Origin: Methylomicrobium lacus_A
Lineage (GTDB): Bacteria > Pseudomonadota > Gammaproteobacteria > Methylococcales > Methylomonadaceae
Length of the DNA: 64,000 nt
NCBI RefSeq assembly: GCF_041897535.1
Contig: NZ_CP169217.1
Span: forward strand, 4,302,860-4,366,859
Reading direction: 5' to 3'
The notes beneath the pieces were generated by a model that searched no databases, was not told the origin of the DNA, and worked only from the letters and a program-made list of their open reading frames with translations. Positions 42,989 to 51,199 of this stretch are shown piece after piece; positions within the stretch are counted from its first letter, which is position 1, and the number at the start of each line of letters is the position of its first letter. The translations under genes were made by a program, and so were the position numbers.

Positions 42989-43574
42989 AGCAGAACTGGA
43001 AGAAATGGTTGAACGTTGGTTACAGGCGAATCGTGACGCTGAAAAAGAAGGCAACTGGCCCAAATATTTGGGGGCGATGTATACCGATGACGCAGAATAT
43101 CGCTGGAATATCGGACCCAATGAAGAATTCGTCGCGCGCAGCCGCAAGGAGATTGAAGAATGGGCTTTAGGCGTGCAAATGGAAGGCTTTGAACAGTGGC
43201 ACTATCCCTACCACCGTATTTTAATCGATGAAAAACTGGGCGAGGTGATTGGCTTGTGGCGGCAAGTGTCGCCTGCGCTAAGGGAGGATGGGACGCATTA
43301 TGAAGTCGCAGGTATCGGCGGTTCCTGGTTCCGTTACGGCGGCAATTTCAAATGGGAATGGCAGCGGGATTTCTTTGATTTGGGCAATGTGAAAGCCCTG
43401 TTTTTTGAGTTGGCCGCCGACGGCAAACTCGACCCGGCCGTGAAAAGAAAAATCGGCAAATTGGCCAAGGGGCAGTTACTGCCCGGCCACGAACGTTTGC
43501 GCAAACCGCCCGGATTATTCAAAAAACTGAAGGGATTTTTGGCCATGGTGCGTATTGCCCTGTTTAATCAATAA
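42972..43574 (+). CDS. NTF2/SnoaL-like protein between CYP51 and cyclase
   Basis: 200 residues. Residues 1-130 fit an NTF2-like cone fold: LEEMVERWLQANRDAEKEGNWPKYLGAMYTDDAEYRWNIGP, then a strand-rich region with FEQWHYPYHRILIDEKLGEVIGLWRQV and YEVAGIGGSWFRYGGNFKWEWQRDFFD. A basic helical tail follows (about 140-200), ending in a hydrophobic stretch (GFLAMVRIALF) that could touch a membrane. The fold includes ketosteroid isomerase and SnoaL cyclases, so a sterol-modifying or sterol-binding role is possible, but no catalytic residues can be assigned. The ATG at 42972 lies within the CYP51 end (17-bp overlap), implying coupled translation. Confidence 0.8.
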   Translation: MAAYPRAELEEMVERWLQANRDAEKEGNWPKYLGAMYTDDAEYRWNIGPNEEFVARSRKEIEEWALGVQMEGFEQWHYPYHRILIDEKLGEVIGLWRQVSPALREDGTHYEVAGIGGSWFRYGGNFKWEWQRDFFDLGNVKALFFELAADGKLDPAVKRKIGKLAKGQLLPGHERLRKPPGLFKKLKGFLAMVRIALFNQ

Positions 43575-43654
43575 TTCCAAAATGCATGGAAACTCTCCTT
43601 TCAAGAATGGCATCTGATGCTCAACCCCGCTAAAAAAAGAACCTCTAATAATCT

Positions 43655-45898
43655 ATGCTGCATGTAAAGCCTTCCTGGAAAAGCTGGCAACTGCTCACTG
43701 AACAGGGCCGGCAAATTTGGGCATTCAAGCCCGGCTCGAACACTATCGATACTCATCTACAAAATGCCGATCAGATTTCGGATGAAGAAATAGCCCGGTT
43801 TGCCGAGGATTTTCATTTCGATTCACTCCTTAATCCCAATTCCGCCGACCAGGTATATCGGCACGCAGCGATCAATGCGAAGTACCGGGAATTTGCCGGG
43901 AAAATTCCTGAAGCCAAGACCCCCGAAGAGCAAAACGTCGCCGATGCGCTCGTCAAGGGCATCAATTACTTTTCTTACCTGCAAAGCAAGGATGGCCATT
44001 GGCCGGGCGATTATGGCGGCCCGTTATTCCTTTTGCCAGGCCTGCTGATCGCTTCCTATATTTCCGATGTGCCGTTTCCCATGGCGCATCGGGAAATGAT
44101 GAAGCGTTATCTATTCAATCATCAAAATACGGATGCCGGCTGGGGCATGCATATCGAAGGTGAATCGACCATGTTCGGCACGGTGATGCAATATGTGTCA
44201 TTGCGCCTTCTGGGAGTGGATAAAAACCATGATCAACTAGTCAAAGCGAGGACTTGGATTAAAAGTCATGGCGGCGCAACCGGCATTCCTTCCTGGGGAA
44301 AGTTTTATCTGGCGGTGTTGAATTGTTATGACTGGCAAGGATTTAACAGCCTGTTTCCTGAAATGTGGTTATTTCCGAAGTGGCTGCCGGTGCATCCCTG
44401 GCGCTACTGGTGTCACACGCGTATGGTGTACTTGCCGATGGCCTATTGTTATGCTCAGCGTATTAAGGTGCCCGAAAACCCACTGATTTTGTCACTCAGA
44501 GAGGAAATTTATAACGAAGATTTCGCCTCGATTGACTGGCCGAAGCAGCGCGATGCGGTGTGCGAAAAGGATTGTTACACCACGCCGTCTCCGGTGCTGA
44601 AGTGGATGAATTTTTTCACGAATAACTATGAAAAATTCAAATGCAACTGGCTCAGGAAAAAGTCCACTGACTATATATTGAAATACATCGATGCCGAGGA
44701 TCAGCAAACCGACTACATCAACATCGGCCCGGTCAACAAAGCGATCAATTCGATTTGCATCTGGCATGCCCATGGCAAGGATTCCGCGCCATTTAAACAG
44801 CATGTCGCGCGCTGGTATGATTATTTATGGGTGGCCGAGGATGGCATGAAGATGAACGGCTACAACGGCTCGCAGCTTTGGGATGCCGCTTTTGCGACCA
44901 GGGCGATGCTGGAAAGCGATATTGGCAAACTGTTTCCGGAGACGATCGCTAAAAGCTATCGCTTTATCGAACGATCGCAAATCCAGGCGGAACACGCGAC
45001 GCATGCCGAGTTTTTCCGTCACCCGATGATCGGCAGCTGGCCCTTTTCAACGCCCGAAAACGGCTGGCCGGTTGCGGATTGCACCGCGGAAGGTCTAAGT
45101 GCCGCGTTGGCGGTTCATCATTCGGGCCTGGTAGAGCCGGCGATCGATCAGTCGCGTATCCAACGGGCGGTCGACGTCATTTTGTCATACCAAAATTCCG
45201 ATGGCGGCTGGGCAACCTATGAATTGACGCGCGCGCCCAAGTGGCTGGAAAAACTGAATCCTTCCGAAGTGTTTGCGGACATCATGATCGATTATTCATG
45301 GACCGAATGTACGGCCGCCTGTGTGATTGCGTTACTGGAGATTCAGGAAACGGATCCCGCGTATAGAAGCAGTGAAATTCGCCAGGCGACCAGCGCAGGA
45401 CTCCGTTTCATCCTCAAGCAACAAAGGCTCGACGGCTCCTGGTATGGGGGCTGGGCGGTATGTTTCACCTATGCGACGTGGTTCGGCGTGGAAGCACTCA
45501 GCAAGGCCAGGGCTAGAGGATATTATGACGATTCGGCCTTAGCGGCCGGCATCAACAAAGCCTGCGCCTTTCTCGTCGGTAAACGAAAAGCGGATGGTGG
45601 CTGGGGCGAAACGTTCAAATCCTGTTCGACGTTGGTTTACTCCGAGGCGCCGACGTCCCAGCTGGTGAATACGGCGTGGGCTTTACTGGCGCTGATGGCC
45701 GCTGAGTTTAGCGAAAGAGATGTTATCGAAGCAGGTATCGATGTGCTGTTGCATAAACAAAGCGACATCGGCGATTGGCCGCAGGAAAGTATTTCCGGCG
45801 TTTTTAATTATAACTGCATGATCACCTATGCCAACTACAGGAATATCTTTCCAATCTGGGCGTTGGGCCGATACTACAGGCAGCATGTTCAGGGATGA
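43655..45898 (+). CDS. osc: Oxidosqualene cyclase (lanosterol synthase type)
   Basis: 747 residues, the length of a triterpene cyclase. The catalytic acid motif is WPVADCTAEG with D475, the form used by oxidosqualene cyclases, not the DxDDTA of squalene-hopene cyclases. Val two residues before this Asp matches lanosterol synthases (Ile in cycloartenol synthases). QW repeats are visible (QNSDGGWATY, KRKADGGWGE, KQSDIGDWPQ), and the C-terminal block GVFNYNCMITYANYRNIFPIWALGR is typical of lanosterol synthases. It cyclises 2,3-oxidosqualene at the inner membrane. No strong ribosome binding site precedes the ATG. The epoxidase gene follows 47 bp after the stop. Confidence 0.93.
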   Translation: MLHVKPSWKSWQLLTEQGRQIWAFKPGSNTIDTHLQNADQISDEEIARFAEDFHFDSLLNPNSADQVYRHAAINAKYREFAGKIPEAKTPEEQNVADALVKGINYFSYLQSKDGHWPGDYGGPLFLLPGLLIASYISDVPFPMAHREMMKRYLFNHQNTDAGWGMHIEGESTMFGTVMQYVSLRLLGVDKNHDQLVKARTWIKSHGGATGIPSWGKFYLAVLNCYDWQGFNSLFPEMWLFPKWLPVHPWRYWCHTRMVYLPMAYCYAQRIKVPENPLILSLREEIYNEDFASIDWPKQRDAVCEKDCYTTPSPVLKWMNFFTNNYEKFKCNWLRKKSTDYILKYIDAEDQQTDYINIGPVNKAINSICIWHAHGKDSAPFKQHVARWYDYLWVAEDGMKMNGYNGSQLWDAAFATRAMLESDIGKLFPETIAKSYRFIERSQIQAEHATHAEFFRHPMIGSWPFSTPENGWPVADCTAEGLSAALAVHHSGLVEPAIDQSRIQRAVDVILSYQNSDGGWATYELTRAPKWLEKLNPSEVFADIMIDYSWTECTAACVIALLEIQETDPAYRSSEIRQATSAGLRFILKQQRLDGSWYGGWAVCFTYATWFGVEALSKARARGYYDDSALAAGINKACAFLVGKRKADGGWGETFKSCSTLVYSEAPTSQLVNTAWALLALMAAEFSERDVIEAGIDVLLHKQSDIGDWPQESISGVFNYNCMITYANYRNIFPIWALGRYYRQHVQG

Positions 45899-45945
45899 TC
45901 GATGAATCAACGCAGTTCAAAGCGCTCATATTCAGGGAGCTTACT

Positions 45946-47259
45946 ATGAAGTCAGAATTCGACATCTGTATTATCGGCGCCGGCATGGCGGGCGCCACCA
46001 TCGCCGCGTACCTCGCCCCCAAAGGCATCAGGATTGCGTTAATCGATCAGTGCTATAAGGAAAAAAAGCGCATCGTCGGTGAATTGCTGCAACCAGGAGC
46101 CGTACAGTCGCTCAAGCAAATGGGACTCGGGCATTGCCTGGAAGGGTTTGATGCGCAGCAGGTTGAGGGTTATTCGCTACTGAAAGGGAATGAAAAGTTC
46201 ACCGTTCCGTATCCGGATGACTTTAAGGGAATGGGCCTGCATAATGGCCGGTTTTTGCAGCAAATTAGAGCCTCTGCGCTGCAAAACGAATCGGTGACGC
46301 AAATACACGGCAAGGCATTGCAACTGCTCGAAAATGAGCGGCAGGAAATTATCGGCGTGAGTTATCGGGAAGAACTCTCGTCCGAGATCAAGACCCTTCA
46401 TGCGCCCCTCACGATTACCAGCGACGGTTTCTTTTCGAATTTTAGGGAGTGTCTCAGCAACAATGAAAAAACGGTGACCTCTTACTTTATTGGTTTGATA
46501 CTGAAAGATTGTGAAATGCCTTTTCCGAAGCATGGTCATGTGTTTTTATCGGGACCGACGCCGTTCATTTGCTATCCGATTTCCAGTTTTGAAGTCAGGC
46601 TTTTGATCGATTTTCCGGGCGGAGAACTGCCGAGGAAATTGGCGCTGCAAGCGCATCTGGATGCGAACGTGACGCCTTATATTCCTGAAGCCATGCGCAG
46701 CAGCTATCAGCAGGCCTTGCAGGAAGACGGGTTTAAAGTCATGCCCAATCATTACATGGCGGCAAAACCTATCATCAGGAAAGGCGCGGTGATGCTGGGA
46801 GATGCGCTGAATATGCGGCATCCGTTAACCGGCGGCGGTTTGACCGCGGTCTTCTCGGATATCCAGATATTGAGCGCCTATTTATTGGCGATGCCGGATT
46901 TCAATAATACCGATTTGATTCATCAAAAAATCGAAGCCTATTACCGGGACAGGAAGAAGGCCAATGCCAATCTGAATATTCTTGCCAATGCGCTCTACGG
47001 CGTGATGTCGAATGATTTGCTCAAATCCGCTGTTTTCAAATACCTGCAGCGCGGCGGCGCCAACGCGCAGGAGTCGATTGCCATCCTGGCCGGCTTAAAC
47101 AGGAAGCATTTCTCGTTGATTAAACAGTTCTTTTCGGTGGCACTATTCGGCGCCTACGACGTGGTGCGTGAAAATAGCGCGAATATCCCGAAGGCCATAA
47201 AGATTCTGTCGGATGCGCTGACCATCATCAAGCCGCTGGCCAAAAATGAACTGTGGTAA
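45946..47259 (+). CDS. smo: Squalene monooxygenase (epoxidase)
   Basis: 437 residues of the FAD-dependent squalene epoxidase family: ICIIGAGMAGATIAAYLAPKG (FAD), then GELLQPGAVQSLKQMGLGHCLEGFDAQ, a strong family signature, and GDALNMRHPLTGGGLTAV (second FAD motif, near residue 285). It makes 2,3-oxidosqualene, the substrate of the adjacent cyclase, and needs O2. The start at 45946 has GGGAG about 7 bp before it; the frame stays open 17 codons upstream with no better site. It is the last gene of the sterol locus and converges on a regulator gene. Confidence 0.93.
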   Translation: MKSEFDICIIGAGMAGATIAAYLAPKGIRIALIDQCYKEKKRIVGELLQPGAVQSLKQMGLGHCLEGFDAQQVEGYSLLKGNEKFTVPYPDDFKGMGLHNGRFLQQIRASALQNESVTQIHGKALQLLENERQEIIGVSYREELSSEIKTLHAPLTITSDGFFSNFRECLSNNEKTVTSYFIGLILKDCEMPFPKHGHVFLSGPTPFICYPISSFEVRLLIDFPGGELPRKLALQAHLDANVTPYIPEAMRSSYQQALQEDGFKVMPNHYMAAKPIIRKGAVMLGDALNMRHPLTGGGLTAVFSDIQILSAYLLAMPDFNNTDLIHQKIEAYYRDRKKANANLNILANALYGVMSNDLLKSAVFKYLQRGGANAQESIAILAGLNRKHFSLIKQFFSVALFGAYDVVRENSANIPKAIKILSDALTIIKPLAKNELW

Positions 47260-47276
47260 CCGACAAAGCCGGTTGT

Positions 47277-47924
47277 TCAAGCTTGATAGTCGTTTTGATC
47301 CTGCGCTTTGGACAAAACCCCGGCGCGTTCGGCCAGACGGACCAGATCGGCCAATGACCGGGCTTTCAGTTTCGTCATCAGATGAGCGCGGTGGACTTTG
47401 ATCGTTTTTTCGACCGTACCGAGGTCGGCAGCGATTTGCTTGTTGAGCTTGCCGGCTACGACGTGTTCCAGGACTTCCCGCTCGCGCGGAGTCAGCGTCG
47501 CGAGTTTCTGCCGGATTTCACCCTGTTCGGCGCGAGTCCGCCGGCTCATGCGATCCTTTTCGAAAGCGGCATGGATGGCGGCGACCAAGTCTTGGCCATT
47601 CACCGGTTTGGTCAGAAAATCGACGGCACCCTGTTTCATCGCCTGCACACTGACCGGAATGTCGCCGCGTCCGGTGAGAAAAATGACAGGTAATTCGATG
47701 TCCCTGGCAGCAAGTTCCTGTTGCAACTGCAGTCCATTGAGATCGGGCATCGAAAAATCGAGCACCAGACAGCCGTGGGTCCCCGGTGCGTACTGTTCAA
47801 GAAACTGATACGGCGTACCGAATGTAATCACGTTCAAATCCATCGCGCGCAGTAGCAGCGCCAGGGCTTTCAGCACGGAAGGGTCGTCGTCGACCATAAA
47901 CACGATCGGAGCGGGCTCGTTCAT
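47277..47924 (-). CDS. FixJ-type response regulator
   Basis: 215 residues: a receiver domain with acidic pocket D12-D14, phospho-acceptor D56, T84 and K106, then a LuxR-type HTH (LTPREREVLEHVVAGKLNKQIAADLGTVEKTIKVHRAHLMTKL, about 143-190). It is a transcription activator of the FixJ/NarL class. The ATG at 47924 overlaps the stop of the histidine kinase gene (ATGA), so the two form one operon. GGAGAG lies 5 bp upstream. The gene lies tail-to-tail with the squalene monooxygenase gene; regulation of sterol genes is possible but not shown. Confidence 0.9.
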   Translation of the reverse strand: MNEPAPIVFMVDDDPSVLKALALLLRAMDLNVITFGTPYQFLEQYAPGTHGCLVLDFSMPDLNGLQLQQELAARDIELPVIFLTGRGDIPVSVQAMKQGAVDFLTKPVNGQDLVAAIHAAFEKDRMSRRTRAEQGEIRQKLATLTPREREVLEHVVAGKLNKQIAADLGTVEKTIKVHRAHLMTKLKARSLADLVRLAERAGVLSKAQDQNDYQA

Positions 47925-49780
47925 GCGTTCTCTCCAGAGTATAATGGCAGCGTCAGATGAAAGACCGCGCCGCTGTCGTTTTTGTTGGTAGCCCAGAGTT
48001 GTCCGCCGTGTGCGGTGATGATGGTCCGGCAAATAGGAAGTCCCAAGCCCATGCCATGCAATTTGGTCGTGAAAAACGGCTCAAAGATGTTCTCGAGGTT
48101 TTCAGCGGGAATTCCCTGACCTTGATCGACGACGGATACCTGCGCGCTATTATTGCAGGTTAATTGGGTGCGGACAAACAGTCGGCGCCTGCCTGCTTTT
48201 GTTTGAGACATCGCTTCACAGGCATTCATGATCAAGTTTAGCAACACTTGCTGGAGCTGCACGCGATCGCCTATGACGGCAGGGAGTTGCTGATCGAGGT
48301 CAACGCTCACGGCAATATTGTTATTCACCAAATCGCTGTGCAGGAGTTTCAGGACATCGCGCACTACCTTATTCAGATCGACCGGCAGATGTTCTATCTC
48401 GCACCTCTTGAGCAGCAGACGCAAGCGGTGGATGATATCGCCGGCGCGCCTGTCCTCGGCGACTATGTCGTTCAAAATGTCACGCACTTCGGCAAGATCA
48501 ACGACGTCGCGCGCGAGGAAACGCTGGACGGCCTGGGCATTGCTGAGAATGGCTGTTAGCGGCTGGTTCAATTCATGCGCCAGCGAACCGGAGAGTTCGC
48601 CTAGCAGGGTTACGCGCGAAAGGTGCGTTAGCTCATTGCGTTGCTGTTGCACCTCCAGTTCCGCTTGTTTACGCCGGGTAATATCGATCGAAACGCCGAG
48701 CATTCGCAGCGGCTGATTGTCATGGCCGAATTCGATGCGGCCGCGGGAGTTAAACCAGTGTATCTGACCATCCGGCATCTTAAGACGGTATTCGCTCTCA
48801 AAATTGCCGTTTCCCGCCATTGATTTTTCCACTGCCAACCTGACCTGTTCGCGGTCCTCGTCATGAATGATGTTAAGCAAGCAATCGAAGCTGATTTTCT
48901 GCGGCGTGGCGATGCCGTAAAACGCACGGGATTTATCCGTGCTCAAAATTTCATCATGCACGATGTCCCATTCCCACAACCTCAGTTCCGCAGCACTCGC
49001 CGCCAGTCTCATGCGTTGTTTGCTGATACGCAATTCGGCTTCCCTGGCCTGCAACTGTTGAGCGAGTTGTGCCGAGTTCAGCATATCGCAACTCAGCTCA
49101 TAGGACATGGCGAGAAGAATCGGCATGAAGGATAGGCCGGCTATATAGGGCGAATCGATAAAACCGGCGTTCACCAGCGCGGAATGGCCCACCGCTGTGA
49201 GCAGGAAAATGGTGATGCTGGCGCTGAAAATGACGGCGCGGCGGCGGCCCGTGTCCGTTCCTCCGCGCCACATGGTGAATGCCGCATCCAGTACAAAAGC
49301 CGCGAGAGCCAGGGCGCTGAGCGGCCCGACGATGTACCAGGAATTGAGCGAGCCCACGGGGAGGTAGATTGTTTCACTACCCCAAACCGTTATCTGTTTG
49401 AGGCCGGTGATTTCGTCAAAGAACAGGTTCTGTCCAGTGGTTAAACTCAGGGTTAGCGCCAGCAGGCGCAGAACGACTACGGTCCATGCCAGCCAGGAGC
49501 GGCCGGCATCGAAATAACAGCGTACGAAGCACACAATCGCCACCCAAAGCACCAAAATGGGAAGATGAGCCCAGCGAAGAATGATCGCCATTTGTTCAAT
49601 GGACGTCGCGCGCATGGCCAACAATTCCATGCCGGTGATGATGGCGGCAGCGACGGCGGCGACCGCGAAAGATAAATTCGCCCTTGGCTTGATGCCCTTA
49701 GCCCATAAGAATAGATGCAGCAGTGCAAAGGTCAGAGAAGTCGACGCCAGCATGGACCATAGCACCGTGATCCAGCTCAT
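47921..49780 (-). CDS. Membrane histidine kinase with PAS domain
   Basis: 619 residues. Six to seven transmembrane helices fill the first 230 residues. A PAS domain follows (about 255-375, with FESEYRLKMPDGQIHWFNSRGRIEF and MLGVSIDITRRKQAELE), then HisKA with phospho-accepting H402 in GSLAHELNQPLTAIL. The HATPase domain shows LLNLIMNACEAM, DQGQGIP and GMGLGLPICR. The HELNQPL form is typical of FixL-like kinases. The signal may be sensed in the membrane or by the PAS; no haem-binding His is evident. It forms an operon with the FixJ-type regulator. Confidence 0.9.
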   Translation of the reverse strand: MSWITVLWSMLASTSLTFALLHLFLWAKGIKPRANLSFAVAAVAAAIITGMELLAMRATSIEQMAIILRWAHLPILVLWVAIVCFVRCYFDAGRSWLAWTVVVLRLLALTLSLTTGQNLFFDEITGLKQITVWGSETIYLPVGSLNSWYIVGPLSALALAAFVLDAAFTMWRGGTDTGRRRAVIFSASITIFLLTAVGHSALVNAGFIDSPYIAGLSFMPILLAMSYELSCDMLNSAQLAQQLQAREAELRISKQRMRLAASAAELRLWEWDIVHDEILSTDKSRAFYGIATPQKISFDCLLNIIHDEDREQVRLAVEKSMAGNGNFESEYRLKMPDGQIHWFNSRGRIEFGHDNQPLRMLGVSIDITRRKQAELEVQQQRNELTHLSRVTLLGELSGSLAHELNQPLTAILSNAQAVQRFLARDVVDLAEVRDILNDIVAEDRRAGDIIHRLRLLLKRCEIEHLPVDLNKVVRDVLKLLHSDLVNNNIAVSVDLDQQLPAVIGDRVQLQQVLLNLIMNACEAMSQTKAGRRRLFVRTQLTCNNSAQVSVVDQGQGIPAENLENIFEPFFTTKLHGMGLGLPICRTIITAHGGQLWATNKNDSGAVFHLTLPLYSGENA

Positions 49781-50005
49781 CGATAGACCGCCGAATTTGC
49801 TGAATCGTAGTTCATTCCGGTGACCGGATGCCTAAGCGAGGCAATAAGGAGCGGAAAAGCCATCCAGATTATCCAATGGGTCAATGAACACATTTTTTGC
49901 AATGAAAGCATCATGCCGAAACGTGGAACCTGAAAAGGGTATGTTCTGTTGTGTCCATTAAGCAATTAATTTGACCAGGAACTTTGTGTTTCGATTCAAA
50001 TAAAC

Positions 50006-50050
50006 TAGGCCTAAAGTCCAATAGCCGCGAATTGTAACCGCAAGTAATAT
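50006..50050 (+). promoter_or_regulatory. Repeated palindromic box plus -10, upstream of DUF4105 gene
   Basis: TAGGCCTAAAGTCCAATAG (50006-50024), then TAATAT (50045-50050) after 23 bp. It is a fifth gene-proximal copy of the box in the 379-bp gap between the leftward kinase gene and the rightward DUF4105 gene. No other gene is seen in the gap. Confidence 0.55.
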
Positions 50051-50159
50051 ACCATGAAAAAATTGCGTAATTAAATTTTAATAAAACATGAGAATATGAG
50101 TTAGCCGTGCTGCATGTTCAGTATAGACGTATATATTGCTAAAAGCATCAATTGACACA

Positions 50160-51164
50160 ATGAATCATATGGGGAAGTTGATCAAGGCGATATTGATGGG
50201 ATTGACCATAATAGGAGCCAGCCTCTGGGGAGCGTTTGCCATATATTTTGGCGATTCCGACAACGGCATCACCCAGACTGCTGTCGCACTATTGTTTTTA
50301 TTGTGCGGCCTGGCGACGTTGATCAGTATGGGGTTTCAGCGCTGGCGCCTGCGAGTGTTAGCGGCTTATGCGATTCTGTTTGGGACCATTATGACGTGGT
50401 GGGTTTTGATTGCCCCTTCCAATGAACGCCAATGGCAACCGGATGTCGCCAAGCTGGCCTATGCCACTTTCGATGGCGACAAAGTCACGGTGTATAACAT
50501 CCGCAATTTTGCCTACCGGAGCGAGTTTGAGTATCAGCCGGCTTATTACAGCAAGACCTATGATTTGAACAAGCTGGAAGGGATTGATCTGATTGCGGTT
50601 TATTGGATGGGCCCCGCCATTGCGCATACGATCCTGAGTTTCGATTTTGGCGGCAATGAACATCTGGCCGTTTCGATCGAAGCGCGCAAAGAGCGGAATG
50701 AAGGTTATTCGACGATCAAAGGTTTTTTCCGTCAGTTTGAATTGATCTACATCGTGGCCGATGAACGCGATGTGATAGGCCTGCGCACCAACTACCGTAA
50801 GGATCCCCCCGAAGATGTTTATCTTTATCGGCTACATGGCCCGCTGCAAAACGGCCGGCGCCTGTTTCTGGAGTATATGAGAAAGATCAATGCCTTGAAT
50901 GTCGAACCCGAGTTTTACAACACCTTGCTGGATAATTGCACCACGGTGATCTGGTTGAATACTAGGATCAATCCGGAACACCTGCCGTTTTCCTGGAAAA
51001 TTCTGTTGAGCGGATACCTGCCGGAATACCTGTACGAATCCCGGCGGCTCGATTCACGCCTCCCTTTTTACGCATTACAGCAGCAGGCCCACATCAATAG
51101 CCGGGCGCATGCCGCCGATCAGGCCTCTGACTTTTCAACGCGCATACGGGCACCGATGCGGTAA
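50160..51164 (+). CDS. DUF4105 membrane-anchored protein
   Basis: 334 residues. Three hydrophobic segments near the N-terminus (about 8-30, 37-55 and 62-85) are followed by a periplasmic domain of the DUF4105 (Lnb-type, NlpC/P60-like papain-fold) family. Markers are EGIDLIAVYWMGPAIAHTILSFDFGG with its conserved His and LLDNCTTVIWLNTR with the candidate catalytic Cys. Members include lacto-N-biosidase-associated and presumed amidase/peptidase proteins; the substrate is unknown. The start is uncertain: no ribosome binding site is seen, and an ATG at 50169 or a TTG at 50136 is possible. It is followed 35 bp later by a lipoprotein gene. Confidence 0.75.
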   Translation: MNHMGKLIKAILMGLTIIGASLWGAFAIYFGDSDNGITQTAVALLFLLCGLATLISMGFQRWRLRVLAAYAILFGTIMTWWVLIAPSNERQWQPDVAKLAYATFDGDKVTVYNIRNFAYRSEFEYQPAYYSKTYDLNKLEGIDLIAVYWMGPAIAHTILSFDFGGNEHLAVSIEARKERNEGYSTIKGFFRQFELIYIVADERDVIGLRTNYRKDPPEDVYLYRLHGPLQNGRRLFLEYMRKINALNVEPEFYNTLLDNCTTVIWLNTRINPEHLPFSWKILLSGYLPEYLYESRRLDSRLPFYALQQQAHINSRAHAADQASDFSTRIRAPMR

Positions 51165-51199
51165 TTCAATATTTATAAAAAACCCGGGATCACAATGCC

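Noticed and set aside
43655..45898. Squalene-hopene cyclase
   Set aside because: The catalytic motif is DCTAE, the oxidosqualene cyclase form, and the C-terminus is lanosterol-synthase-like; a squalene epoxidase gene follows.
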